Positions 1-9,331 are shown, counted from the first letter of the stretch. The stretch: 64,000 nucleotides of DNA from Dechloromonas sp. Dech2017 (GCA_009469585.1 SSXW01000011.1:1-64000), one strand, 5' to 3'. Numbers and translations: made by a program. The notes: generated from the letters alone by a model not told the origin.

Positions 1-57
1 CTCGGCTTGCTTGAGTACGGCAATGATCTGGCTATCGGAAAAGCGTGACGTCTTCAT
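1..57 (-). CDS. IS3-family transposase OrfA, N-terminal 19 residues only
   Basis: Translating from the ATG at 57 gives MKTSRFSDSQIIAVLKQAE. I recognise this as the conserved start of the helix-turn-helix OrfA protein of IS3-family elements; OrfA is fused with OrfB by programmed frameshifting to make the active transposase. A possible Shine-Dalgarno (GAGGAAC) lies just upstream on the minus strand. The rest is outside the window, so completeness and activity cannot be judged. Confidence 0.75.
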   Translation of the reverse strand, partial: MKTSRFSDSQIIAVLKQAE

Positions 58-122
58 GTAAAAGTTCCTCGGGCTGCTTTGGAGAAAATTCTACTTTTAA
101 CCGCCGCTAATTTCCGGGGGGA
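1..122 (-). mobile_element. End of an IS3-family insertion sequence (partial, cut by window edge)
   Basis: The first ~120 bases read on the minus strand as the 5' end of an IS: a non-coding A/T-rich leader (about 58-115) followed by a transposase OrfA start at 57. The element runs off the left edge, so only one terminus is present. The exact tip is not certain: the junction with the neighbouring gene lies within about 113-128, where that gene's reading frame ends abruptly. No target-site duplication can be tested because the other end is missing. Confidence 0.7.
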
Positions 123-1235
123 TTACCCCGCAAGCTTGAACAGCGGCAACGCTTCTGGCCACAGATTCTTGTGTGAAAGTGCATTTGCAAGGCTATAAGC
201 CGTAGCAGCGCGATGTGCATCATCCATGGAGGATGCCAAGTCCTCGCGAAGCATTGAAATCCATTGGTCGGACTCGCCATAGCGCTGTGCTGCTACGTAC
301 GCAACTCCAGGGAACAGTGCGCTGCCTATTTCCGGCATGTCGTTTGCGCTTGCTCCTTGAAACAAGGCGGCCGCTTCCCTCAATCCAACAGCATAGATAA
401 CCGAATCCATCAGAGGAAAGAAGAACCTTTCTCCCGCTGCCTTGAGCAATAGACCAAAGCAGCTCTTTGCGAGCGGGCGTGCTACAAGGATTCTGTCGTA
501 GCGACAAGCAGTCAAAAAGATAAGAAGAACGATTGTGCTGGCGATGCTTGAAGGCGTTAACTCGCCAAATTCTTCAACCATGACACCTGGGAGCCCCAGA
601 TGTGAACAGACGACTCTGTCAGGCAGCAGGGATATTTCGAAAGTCGCCGAATTCAAACTTTCTGCCTCGAACCGAAACATGCTCAAGCTCTCTAGCTCAT
701 TCAAGGCACTTGTAACCTCTGCAAGCCTTACCAACGGTGTAGAGCTACCACGCACTGCTATCAAGAATGGCGGCAATTGGCGTTCAGTGAATGCACGACT
801 TCTCTGCTCCATAAAGTCTTGAATAGCCTTCGGAGAAGTCAGCTTATCCCAAGGCCTCAGAAATTTCGTCACGCTCAGTGACTGCGCGTCGGCCTTTAAC
901 GACCAAGCGACATCATGTAGCCAGCACCAGCAAAATTGCTTTGCGTCTGCGTAGTAGCGCAATAAAAGCACCGGATCTGTATGCGCACTCCAATACTCGA
1001 AGTGATCTCGATCCAAGGCAAGGACATCATCATCAGCGTAATTGTCTGTAGCCTTAAGTTGACCGTAGCAACGTAGTCCTGTCGCAGAGCCATCAGCCTG
1101 GAAGATTTCCAGCTGAACATCGATGCCGTAGTCTTTGCGAAAATCGTGTATTACCCATTTTGGTGGCAACTCAAATCGAAGTGCTGCAAGTGACAGCTCT
1201 TCTAGTTCGTGGTTTCGGACGCGCTTTGTTGTCAT
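123..1235 (-). pseudogene. DUF4365-domain protein, C-terminus truncated at IS junction
   Basis: From the ATG at 1235 the protein begins MTTKRVRNHELEELSLAALR. It carries a DUF4365-like domain in its first ~120 residues, with GID (D39), E43 and QLK (Q59-L60-K61) placed as in PD-(D/E)XK nuclease-fold proteins. The last ~30 residues (AYSLANAL...EALPLF) look like the first half of a tetratricopeptide unit, and the frame stops a few codons later exactly where IS sequence begins. I therefore read this as a gene cut by the IS. An in-frame start at 1364 would overlap the preceding gene; 1235 leaves a 35-bp gap and is preferred. Base composition is well below the neighbours (32 G/C in 60 at 541-600). 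Function is unknown; a restriction or defence-type nuclease role is inference. Confidence 0.6.
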
Positions 1236-1270
1236 TTCGAAGTTTCCATACGCATGATGGATTCCGACAG

Positions 1271-2602
1271 CTAGGTCTCTTGTAAAGACAAGCCCAAGCT
1301 GTCGGCACCTTGCTTTGCAAATTCGCTTTCTTGATTGAACAGCCCACTGAATGCTTCGTTCCACTGGCTACTATCCCGTCTTGGAAACACATAGGCTGAG
1401 CCACTGCTGGTGACAACATTTGAACTCGGTCTTCTCATCGTTCCTCTGCTGAGAAAACCTATGCCCACAATATGGTCGCGGTCGGTGAAATTTGACAGGA
1501 ATTCGCTGGCCCACCGGCGCAGTCCCGTCGGGGCGTTGCCGGGGATGTTGTCATGCTCGGCAAGAGACACCATTCCCTCAGGCGACATCCCTTCGAACTC
1601 GAACAGAATCAATCCTGGGCGATTGCCAGTCAATTGTCTGGTAGCAGCCCTTTTTGCAGTTTTCTGGATGGCGTCAAACAGGGAGTCATCCTGGTTGCTT
1701 TGAATGACGCAGACTACGGCACCGCCGCCCCTCAGCCCAGTAACCATGGCCTGGCGATTTGTAGCCCCGGTGATCGAGTCGATCAATTCACGAGTACCCT
1801 GTCCAGCATTGTTCCAGTCGATATCGGCAAGCATCTGAGCATCAAAATCGTGGATTGAGATGGAAGCCTGAGGGTAAATCTGGCTGTGACCAGACAAGGT
1901 GGCCCTTGCCACAAGTTTGGCCAGTTCCTTCCGCTCAGTAAAATTGGTCGGCAGCTTGCCGGGCAACGTAATCACAATCGACAGGCCTCCATGCAGCCCA
2001 CGCGTTGCAGCCAAGAGATCGCGTTGCATTAGGTTCCAGAATTCAAGTGCCTGACGGGTAGGGATCCGCTGGCCCTTTTCTTCTGAAACAGCCTTGCACT
2101 CGATTTCTAAACCTGTGGGCCCGAGATCCTCGACTAGCAAATCGTACGTATCCCCGCTGGTTTCCAGCTCGGGCCATGCTAGCCGATGACCGAGCTTTGC
2201 GAAATGCAAGCCCGCGGTGAACTCAAGCTGAAGGGCACGCATGTCTTCGGGGTTTCTAAACGCACCCTGGATGCGCCCAATCGCCCGGGTGCGGTTCTCG
2301 GCGTCCATCCTATCCAGCGTACTCAGGCAGTGGGATACGAATGCTAACGCCGGATAGACAGGAGAAAGGTCCATTCGGCCAACCGGCAACGTTCCATACT
2401 GACGCGCCAGGTTGCTGCAATGATTCAGCTGATAGGCAATGTCGTTTTCCTGAAGGATGTGATGGCGGAGAAATGTGTTTCCCCGTATCTCCTCTTCGAG
2501 CTTCTTGATGCGTTGGCGCCAGTTGCTCTCCCCGATGAGGTAACGGAATCGACGGAACAGCTGGTCGATCTCATAATCGTGAATCGAAATTCTGAACGGC
2601 AT
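1271..2602 (-). CDS. Uncharacterised protein with PD-(D/E)XK nuclease-like motif
   Basis: This 443-residue protein is not one I recognise by name. Its middle shows the expected order of a PD-(D/E)XK active site: a helix with E127 (ALQLEFTAGLHF), D154 in DTYDLLVE, then E168-C-K170 at the end of a strand (GLEIECK). The first ~100 residues are helical and charged; no signal peptide or membrane segment is seen. It sits in an operon: its ATG abuts the stop of an upstream remnant (TAA then ATG) and the DUF4365 gene follows 35 bp downstream. Low G+C relative to flanks suggests horizontal acquisition. The nuclease assignment rests on the motif only. Confidence 0.6.
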   Translation of the reverse strand: MPFRISIHDYEIDQLFRRFRYLIGESNWRQRIKKLEEEIRGNTFLRHHILQENDIAYQLNHCSNLARQYGTLPVGRMDLSPVYPALAFVSHCLSTLDRMDAENRTRAIGRIQGAFRNPEDMRALQLEFTAGLHFAKLGHRLAWPELETSGDTYDLLVEDLGPTGLEIECKAVSEEKGQRIPTRQALEFWNLMQRDLLAATRGLHGGLSIVITLPGKLPTNFTERKELAKLVARATLSGHSQIYPQASISIHDFDAQMLADIDWNNAGQGTRELIDSITGATNRQAMVTGLRGGGAVVCVIQSNQDDSLFDAIQKTAKRAATRQLTGNRPGLILFEFEGMSPEGMVSLAEHDNIPGNAPTGLRRWASEFLSNFTDRDHIVGIGFLSRGTMRRPSSNVVTSSGSAYVFPRRDSSQWNEAFSGLFNQESEFAKQGADSLGLSLQET

Positions 2603-2776
2603 TTAAATTTGCATCTCGCGATTAATTTCTTGCCGTAATTCTACGATTACCTGAGGGACGCCACCGCTGACCTCCACAGTGGTGCGGAGTTTCCGTAACT
2701 GACGCCCGCTTACCGAAGCAAAGCTGACTGGGATAAGCCACAGATCCAAGGTCAGCTCTGGCCGATAATCAGTTAC
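2603..2776 (-). pseudogene. 3' remnant of an unknown gene upstream of the nuclease-like gene
   Basis: On the minus strand, 57 codons from 2776 to the TAA at 2603-2605 read as a plausible protein tail (ELTLDLWLIPVSFASVSG ... VIVELRQEINREMQI). The stop abuts the ATG of the following gene, as expected inside an operon. No ATG or GTG start is available: the frame is closed by TAA at 2777-2779. It stays open further back in the same frame (ATG at 2797, MPLLDS then stop). This looks like the end of a decayed or truncated third operon gene. The family is not recognised. Confidence 0.45.
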
Positions 2777-2803
2777 TTACGAATCTAATAATGGCATGAC
2801 GAT

Positions 2804-2845
2804 GGGGAGCCCTGCTTCCCCAAGGATGGGGGAGCCTGGCTCCTC
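2804..2845. repeat. Two tandem GATGGGG...-type hairpin units
   Basis: Two adjacent units of about 24 bp each begin GATGGGG and fold on themselves. The first pairs GGGGAGC with GCTTCCCC around CCT. The second is the perfect GGAGCC-T-GGCTCC (2831-2843). They lie between the low-G+C island and the OmpA-like gene, downstream of the latter on its strand. They may serve as a terminator or transcript-end hairpin, although no T-run follows. The rest of 2777-2907 holds nothing I can identify. Confidence 0.4.
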
Positions 2846-2907
2846 ATTCTCGCGGAAGAAATTCCCGGCTCCCTGAATTCGCCGGCGCCGCCGCCAACCT
2901 TCAGCCG

Positions 2908-3435
2908 CTAATCAAGATACTGCAGTTCCACCCGGCGCATCAGGTTGCGGCATTCGGCGGAGCGGCAGGATTTGTTGGCCATTTCGCCGCCCACGCTGGT
3001 GTGGCGCAGTTGCAGGCTGGAGACGCCGAATTTGCGCAGCAGGTCGTAGACCGCCTTGACCCGGCGTTCGGCCAGCGCGATGTTGTACGAGCGGCTGCCC
3101 TGGTTGTCGGTGTAGCCGACCAGGCGGACGCGCAGCTTGCTGTCTTCCTTGAGGCGAGCGGCGTGCAGGCGCAGCTTGTGTTCGCCGGCTTCGTCGACGT
3201 CGGTGGCGGCCGATGCGAAAAATATGCTGTTTTCGCCGTCGACCGCAGCGATCACCTGTTTTTCGGCAACCACCGCCGGGCTGACCGGCGGAGCGGCCGG
3301 CTCGGCGGCTGCGGCCGGGGCCGGCGCATCGGCCTGGGGAGCGGCCGGCTCGACCGGGGCCGGCGGCAGGCCGCGGCTGGCGCAGCCGGAGAGGATCAGC
3401 GCAGCGAGCAGGGGGAGGAATTTGACGGCGGTCAT
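2908..3435 (-). CDS. OmpA-family outer-membrane lipoprotein
   Basis: The product (175 residues) starts with a lipoprotein signal ending in the lipobox LSGC, with the lipidated cysteine at position 18. A Pro/Ala-rich linker (about 20-65) follows, then a C-terminal OmpA-like peptidoglycan-binding domain (about 70-175) containing the typical GYTDNQGSRSYNIALAERR stretch. Such proteins anchor the outer membrane to peptidoglycan. The start codon overlaps the stop of the upstream MarR-type gene by one base (TGATG), so the two are probably translationally coupled. It is shorter than OmpA itself and lacks a beta-barrel. Confidence 0.85.
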   Translation of the reverse strand: MTAVKFLPLLAALILSGCASRGLPPAPVEPAAPQADAPAPAAAAEPAAPPVSPAVVAEKQVIAAVDGENSIFFASAATDVDEAGEHKLRLHAARLKEDSKLRVRLVGYTDNQGSRSYNIALAERRVKAVYDLLRKFGVSSLQLRHTSVGGEMANKSCRSAECRNLMRRVELQYLD

Positions 3436-3938
3436 CAGCTACGGCTTTCCATGATTTCGGCGAGCGGCGTTTCGGCGCAGGCGTCGTCCTTGCCCGGGAG
3501 GTGCCGGATCAGCTCGTCCAGATTGATATGCAATGTTTTCAGGGCGACGAGTGGCATGTCGGCCAGCGCTGCCGGCAGGATGCCTTCGGCCGGGCCGGGC
3601 AAGGCGGCCAGCGCGGCCCGCCCGGATTCGGTCAGGGTCAGGCCGACCCGGCGCAGATCGGCGCTCTGCCGGCTCTTGGCGACGAAGCCCTGGGCCACCA
3701 GCTTGTCGACGAGCAGGCTGCACGTGGACTGGTGCACGCCCATGCGCCCGGCCAGCTCGTTGATGCCGATTTCCGGGCTGAGCTGCACTTCCTGCAGCAC
3801 CCACATCTGCGAACCCGGCCGGCCGCAACGTTCTTCGAGTAGCCGGAAGTACTGGCGCATGGAGCCGTAGATCAGGCGAAATTGCTGCAGGACGTCGAGC
3901 GCCAGCTGCGCGTCCTGCCGTTCGGGTTGCGTTTCCAT
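3435..3938 (-). CDS. MarR-family transcriptional regulator
   Basis: A 167-residue winged-helix repressor. The core SPEIGINELAGRMGVHQSTCSLLVDKLVAQGFVAKSR ... DLRRVGLTLTESG is the helix-turn-helix plus wing of MarR proteins, with the usual D-x-R-R wing motif. The ATG at 3938 is chosen because GGGAG precedes it; an in-frame TTG at 3971 is the alternative. It forms a two-gene unit with the OmpA-like lipoprotein through a TGATG overlap. The ligand and targets cannot be read from the sequence. A role in envelope stress is only inferred from the partner. Confidence 0.85.
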   Translation of the reverse strand: METQPERQDAQLALDVLQQFRLIYGSMRQYFRLLEERCGRPGSQMWVLQEVQLSPEIGINELAGRMGVHQSTCSLLVDKLVAQGFVAKSRQSADLRRVGLTLTESGRAALAALPGPAEGILPAALADMPLVALKTLHINLDELIRHLPGKDDACAETPLAEIMESRS

Positions 3939-4052
3939 GTGCGGCGGCACTCCCTGAAAAGTAGCGATCAAGGGGCGACATTATATTGCCTGCCCAAATG
4001 TTTGCTCACCTGCCCCGGCCGCCCGATCCGCCGGCCTGGCCGTCTTGCCGGG

Positions 4053-5360
<1,308 letters not shown>

Positions 5361-5405
5361 GGCGGAAAAACCGGGGGAAAAGGCGATTTTAACCCGCCGG
5401 CCGGC

Positions 5406-5948
5406 TCAGCCGAGGCGGGCGATGGCCGGCAGGAAGACTTCGGTGACCAGCACCCGCTGCCGGCCGAGGCGATGCAGCGAACGGCGCGCCCACAGGTAGC
5501 GGCCGGGAACGCACAGGGCGGCGGCCCGCCGGTAGAGCGGGTGGCCGGCATCGAGCCGGCGGAATTCGATGCCGTCACGCCGGAAGCCGGGGTAGGTGAA
5601 CAGCAGGGAGCCGAGCGAGCGGCTGCCAAGGCCGGCCATCCACCGGCCGAGCCGGCCGCGGCTGGCGGTGGATAGCGTGGTGTGGGCGAAGATCACCGGC
5701 TCGCCGTCGCATTCGAGGACGACTTCGCGCACCCAGGCCAGGCCGCGCCCGGCATCGCCGCCGGCCGATTGGTTGGTTGTTTCGTCAGCCAGCGCCCGGC
5801 CCTTGCCGTAGCCGAGCAGACGCACGGCGAAGCGGCGGCTGGCCCGCTGGCAGCGCGCCGTCAGCGAACCCGGCTCGCTCAGCCAGGAGCGCAGCAGCGG
5901 GTCATGCAGGCTGGCCGGCAGGCGGTCGCGCCACTGGCTGCGCTTCAT
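5406..5948 (-). CDS. ubiC: Chorismate lyase
   Basis: Converts chorismate to 4-hydroxybenzoate and pyruvate, the first committed step of ubiquinone synthesis. The 180-residue length fits the family. Recognisable features are SLTARCQ near the N-terminus, WVREVVLECDGEPVIFAHTT in the middle, and the C-terminal RSLHRLGRQRVLVTEVFLP, where the family has its active-site Arg and a conserved Glu. The ATG at 5948 overlaps the stop of the DUF192 gene by four bases (ATGA), making a coupled operon rluE-DUF192-ubiC. Confidence 0.85.
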   Translation of the reverse strand: MKRSQWRDRLPASLHDPLLRSWLSEPGSLTARCQRASRRFAVRLLGYGKGRALADETTNQSAGGDAGRGLAWVREVVLECDGEPVIFAHTTLSTASRGRLGRWMAGLGSRSLGSLLFTYPGFRRDGIEFRRLDAGHPLYRRAAALCVPGRYLWARRSLHRLGRQRVLVTEVFLPAIARLG

Positions 5949-6391
5949 GGTTGCGGGCGCGGCGCCTTGGCGATGCCGTTCAGTTTCATGCCCGGCTTGA
6001 TGCCGCGCTGGGCGAACCAGCCGGCATTCATTTCCAGCGCGTAGCGGGCCGGCTGGCGGGCGCAGTGGGTCGTTTCGGTCTGCGGCTGCATGTCCTCGAT
6101 GTTGATGATGGTGCCGCCGGCGTCGAGGAAAGCCACCGACAGCGGCAGCAGCGTGTTGCGCATCCACATGCAGTGGCCGCCATCCTGCTCGAAGACGAAG
6201 AGCATGCCGTGCTGGGCCGGCATCGCCCGGCGCTGCATCAGGCCGAACTGGCGGTGGGCGTCGGTGGCCGCCACCTCGGCCTCGATGCGGTGCAGGCCGG
6301 CGCTCAGCTCGATCACCGGCATGGCGCCCTGGGCGAAGGCCGCCGCGCTGAGCAGCAGGCCGGCGATGGCACCGATGATGGTTTTATGCAT
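5945..6391 (-). CDS. DUF192 (UPF0127) exported protein
   Basis: A 148-residue protein with a clear signal peptide (MHKTIIGAIAGLLLSAAAFA) and the DUF192 core: QFGLMQR, HGMLFVFE, CMWMRNTLLPLSVAFLD and IINIEDM. The family is widespread and small; its biochemical role is unknown. The Shine-Dalgarno AAGGAG lies inside the end of rluE, and the ATG directly abuts the rluE stop (TGAATG). Its stop overlaps the start of ubiC. Confidence 0.88.
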   Translation of the reverse strand: MHKTIIGAIAGLLLSAAAFAQGAMPVIELSAGLHRIEAEVAATDAHRQFGLMQRRAMPAQHGMLFVFEQDGGHCMWMRNTLLPLSVAFLDAGGTIINIEDMQPQTETTHCARQPARYALEMNAGWFAQRGIKPGMKLNGIAKAPRPQP

Positions 6392-6961
6392 TCAGAAAGC
6401 TCCTTGCAGGCTGTGATAACTGCCCTCGATCCGCCGCCACTGGCCGAGCCCCAGGCCATCCAGCGTCGCCGCGCCGATGGCCGCCCGGATCAGGCGCAGC
6501 GTAGGATAACCGATGGCCGCCGTCATCCGCCTGACCTGGCGGTTCTTGCCCTCGGCGATGCGGATTTCCAGCCAGCAGGTCGGGATCGCCGCCCGGAAGC
6601 GGATCGGCGGATCGCGCTGCCAAAGATCGGGCGGCTGGTCGATCAGCCGCACCTTGGCCGGCTTGGCGGTGAAATCGGAGAGCGCGATGCCGGCCCGCAG
6701 GCGATCCAGAGCCGCTTCGTCGGGCACGCCCTCGACCTGCGCCCAGTAGGTCTTTTCCAGCTTGTGTTTGGGATCGGCGATCTTCGCCTGCAGCTTGCCG
6801 TCGTCGGTCAGGATGAGCAGGCCCTCGCTGTCGGCATCGAGCCGGCCGGCGACATAGACGCCCTTGACCGGGATGAACTCGGCCAGCGCCCGCCACTTGC
6901 CCTCCGGGGTGAACTGGCTGAGCACGCCGTACGGCTTGTTGAAGAGGACGAGGGATGACAC
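6392..6961 (-). CDS. rluE: 23S rRNA pseudouridine synthase RluE-type
   Basis: An RsuA/RluB/E/F-family pseudouridine synthase. It shows LFNKPYGVLSQF at the start, the catalytic-aspartate motif GRLDADSEGLLILTDDG, and EGKNRQVRRM near the C-terminus. It lacks an S4 domain, which fits RluE (modifies U2457 of 23S rRNA in E. coli). The start is uncertain. The frame is open to an ATG at 7066, just 2 nt beyond the tRNA-Leu gene, with a possible AAGG ahead. Residues from that start would be encoded by the tRNA-proximal spacer and the dispersed repeat at 6985-7023, unlike any RluE I know. The GTG at 6961 fits family length but has no good Shine-Dalgarno. Confidence 0.85.
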   Translation of the reverse strand: MSSLVLFNKPYGVLSQFTPEGKWRALAEFIPVKGVYVAGRLDADSEGLLILTDDGKLQAKIADPKHKLEKTYWAQVEGVPDEAALDRLRAGIALSDFTAKPAKVRLIDQPPDLWQRDPPIRFRAAIPTCWLEIRIAEGKNRQVRRMTAAIGYPTLRLIRAAIGAATLDGLGLGQWRRIEGSYHSLQGAF

Positions 6962-6984
6962 GGCGGAGGAATTGGCCAGGCGAC

Positions 6985-7023
6985 GAAATTTCGATTTTCG
7001 CCGATTTTTCCCGTTGACCGCAG
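6985..7023 (-). repeat. Dispersed CTGCGGTC element, copy 1 (intergenic/5' of rluE)
   Basis: Read on the minus strand this begins CTGCGGTCAACGGGAAAAAT, continues CGGCGAAAATCGAAATTTC, and is 39 bp long. It lies between tRNA-Leu(GAG) and the conserved part of rluE. It shares the GCGGTCRAC head and the A/T-rich arm with the copies at 9332-9370, 11936-11978, 16510-16549 and 56563-56603. Confidence 0.6.
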
Positions 7024-7067
7024 GAATCAGGATCAGAACAGGGATCAATTTCCCGGACTGTCGCATC

Positions 7068-7152
7068 TGGTGCCTTGGGCGAGACTCGAACTCGCACAGC
7101 TTGCGCCACTACCCCCTCAAGATAGCGTGTCTACCAATTTCACCACCAAGGC
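7068..7152 (-). tRNA. tRNA-Leu (anticodon GAG)
   Basis: An 85-nt tRNA on the minus strand. The acceptor arm is GCCTTGG/CCAAGGC with discriminator A and encoded CCA (7068-7070). The D-arm contains AATTGGTAGACACG. The anticodon stem CTATC/GGTAG encloses the loop TTGAGGG, giving anticodon GAG. A long variable arm typical of class II tRNA-Leu is present, and the T-arm has GTTCGAGTC. It reads CUC and CUU codons. Confidence 0.95.
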
Positions 7153-7228
7153 TGCACTGCAGGTTTCGTCGGACGACGAAGGGGCGCGATTGTAGCCGCT
7201 AATCGGCGCGCCGTTAAGCCCCCCGGCC

Positions 7229-8473
7229 TCAATGATAGAAGGCGTAGGCGATGAGGATGGCGGCGACCAGGCCGACGGCGTCGGCGATCAGCCCGCCGGC
7301 CACGGCGTAGCGGGTCTTGGTGATGCCGACGCTGCCGAAATAGACGGCCAGCACGTAGAAGGTGGTTTCGGTCGAGCCTTCGATGATGGCGGCCAGCCGG
7401 CCCTGGAAGGAATCGACGCCGTAGGTCGTCATCACGTCCACCATCAGGCCGCGGGCGCCGCTGCCGGAGAGCGTCTTCATCAGCCCGACCGGCAGGGCCG
7501 GCACGAAATCGTCGTTGATGCCGAGCGCCACCACGACGCCGCGGATGGCGCCGATCACGTAGTCCATGCAGCCGGTGGTGCGAAACACCGAAATCGCCGC
7601 CAGCATGGCGATCAGGTAGGGAATGATCTGCACGGCGACGGCGAAGCCCTCCTTGGCGCCGTCCACGAAGCTTTCGTAGACGTCGATGCCGCGCCAGGCG
7701 GCGACGGCGACGAAGAGCACGATCAGCGACACGATGATGCCGCTGCCGAGCAGGCCGATCATCTGCGCCATCTGTTCGGGCGGCAGGCCGCCCAGCCACA
7801 GGTAGAGGCCGCCCATCAGCGCCGCGAAGCCGCCGAAGAAGGCGAGCACCGGCCGGCAGAAGAGGTTGATGCGCTGCCAGACGGCGACGGCGACCAGCCC
7901 GGCGCAGAAGGAGACGAAGGTGCCGAGCAGGGTTGGCAAAAAGATGTCGGCGGCGTTGAAGCCGACCAGCCCCTGCTTGATGGCGATGCTCTGGCGGATG
8001 GCGATGACCGAGGTCGGGATCAGCGTGATGCCGGCCGTGTTGAGGACCAGGAACATGATCATCGGGTTGCTCGCCGTGTCCTTGTGCGGGTTGATCTCCT
8101 GCAGCTCGCGCATCGCCTTCAGGCCGAGCGGCGTCGCCGCGTTGTCGAGGCCGAGCATGTTGGCGCTGGCGTTCATGACGATGCTGCCGCCGGCCGGGTG
8201 GCCGGCCGGGATGTCGGGGAAGACGCGGCGGAAGAAGGGCGCCACGGCCCGCCCGAAGAGCTCGATCAGCCCGCCCCGCTCGCCGATCCTCATGATGCCC
8301 AGCCACAGGCTCATGATGCCGACCAGGCCGAGCGAAATGTCGAAGCCGGTCTTCGCCGTGTCGAACAGGCCGTTGAGCACCCGGGTGAAGACCTCGAGGT
8401 CGCCCTGCAGCAGCTGCACGACGGCGGCGACGAAGCCGACGAGGATGAAGGCGACCCAGATTCGATTGAGCAC
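7229..8473 (-). CDS. SpmA/SpmB-type fused nucleoside-recognition (Gate) membrane protein
   Basis: A 414-residue multi-pass inner-membrane protein. The N-terminal half matches spore maturation protein A (VGIMSLWLGIMRIGERGGLIELFGRAVAPFFRRVFPDIP; GSIVMNASANMLGLDNAATPLGLKAM). The C-terminal half matches SpmB (QIIPYLIAMLAAISVFR; LPVGLMKTLSGSGARG; GSTETTFYVLAVYFGSVG). Non-sporulating Proteobacteria often carry this fusion; its substrate is unknown. The start is a GTG at 8473 without a clear Shine-Dalgarno. It lies just downstream of the L,D-transpeptidase-like gene on the same strand. Confidence 0.85.
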   Translation of the reverse strand: MLNRIWVAFILVGFVAAVVQLLQGDLEVFTRVLNGLFDTAKTGFDISLGLVGIMSLWLGIMRIGERGGLIELFGRAVAPFFRRVFPDIPAGHPAGGSIVMNASANMLGLDNAATPLGLKAMRELQEINPHKDTASNPMIMFLVLNTAGITLIPTSVIAIRQSIAIKQGLVGFNAADIFLPTLLGTFVSFCAGLVAVAVWQRINLFCRPVLAFFGGFAALMGGLYLWLGGLPPEQMAQMIGLLGSGIIVSLIVLFVAVAAWRGIDVYESFVDGAKEGFAVAVQIIPYLIAMLAAISVFRTTGCMDYVIGAIRGVVVALGINDDFVPALPVGLMKTLSGSGARGLMVDVMTTYGVDSFQGRLAAIIEGSTETTFYVLAVYFGSVGITKTRYAVAGGLIADAVGLVAAILIAYAFYH

Positions 8474-8562
8474 GGGCGGAGGCGGAGAGGTTGAAAAGCG
8501 GCCAGTCTACCCGCGACGCCGGCGACTGTCAGCGCAAGGACCGGCCGCCAGCCCGGCCGCCC

Positions 8563-9288
8563 TCAGCCCCCTGCCGACCAGGCCGGCAGGCCCCAGTCGG
8601 AGGCCCGCTGGGCGTATTCCGCCTGCGGCAGCTGGACCAGCAAGGGGTCTGCCGCGCCATCCAGCCAGCCGGCGATCTCGCTCATGTCGGCCAGCGCCAT
8701 CGCCGTGCACCCGGCGGTCGGCACGCCGGGCGCCGCCCAGACGTGCAGGAAGATGCACGACCCCGCCCCGGGCAGCGGCGGCTCGGCGTTGTAGCCGACC
8801 ACCGCCCCCACTTCGTAGCGCTGGTCGGCACGCCGCATGGCCTCGCACGAAGCCCAGTCGGGGGCCACGGCGGATTGATCGACGATGCGGTTGTAATGCG
8901 CCGAGGCCGGGTCGTCGATCGCCACGAGGTCGGCCGTCGCCGCCAGGTAGGGCAGCCGGGCGCTACGCGCCAGGGCGCTGTCCGGCCCGGCGTAGCCGAA
9001 CACGGCGCTGATCGCGAAGATGCCGGCCGGCGCGCAGCCGTCACCCTCGACCTTGACCCGGCCACCAGCGGCCGCCGTATGCAAGCCCCGCCCCCAGGCT
9101 AGACCTGAACGCCCGAGGCTGACCTGAATGGCCGGACCGCAGGCTTGCCAGTCGCCGCTGACGATCGGCCGCTCGAAACGCTGCAACACGGCGGCGCTGC
9201 TATCCCAGCCAGGCGCAATGACCCGCAGCATCTGCCGCGATGCGTCAGGCAGCGCCGTGAGGGAGTCTGGTGCAAATGATCGGTTCAT
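8563..9288 (-). CDS. L,D-transpeptidase (YkuD)-like protein
   Basis: The 241-residue product resembles the L,D-transpeptidase catalytic domain. Its C-terminal half has CIFLHVW (H182) followed by PTAGCTAM (T191-A-G-C194), matching the His and catalytic Cys of the family, and LAWGRGLH lies upstream. Such enzymes act on peptidoglycan in the periplasm. The chosen ATG at 9288 gives no hydrophobic signal peptide. The region just upstream is occupied by dispersed repeat copy 2, so the export signal may be lost or start elsewhere. Confidence in family is good; exact role is open. Confidence 0.7.
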   Translation of the reverse strand: MNRSFAPDSLTALPDASRQMLRVIAPGWDSSAAVLQRFERPIVSGDWQACGPAIQVSLGRSGLAWGRGLHTAAAGGRVKVEGDGCAPAGIFAISAVFGYAGPDSALARSARLPYLAATADLVAIDDPASAHYNRIVDQSAVAPDWASCEAMRRADQRYEVGAVVGYNAEPPLPGAGSCIFLHVWAAPGVPTAGCTAMALADMSEIAGWLDGAADPLLVQLPQAEYAQRASDWGLPAWSAGG

Positions 9289-9331
9289 GCCAGCCAATCG
9301 GCAAGAGTTGAGAGAAAAGGCGGATCGCCAC

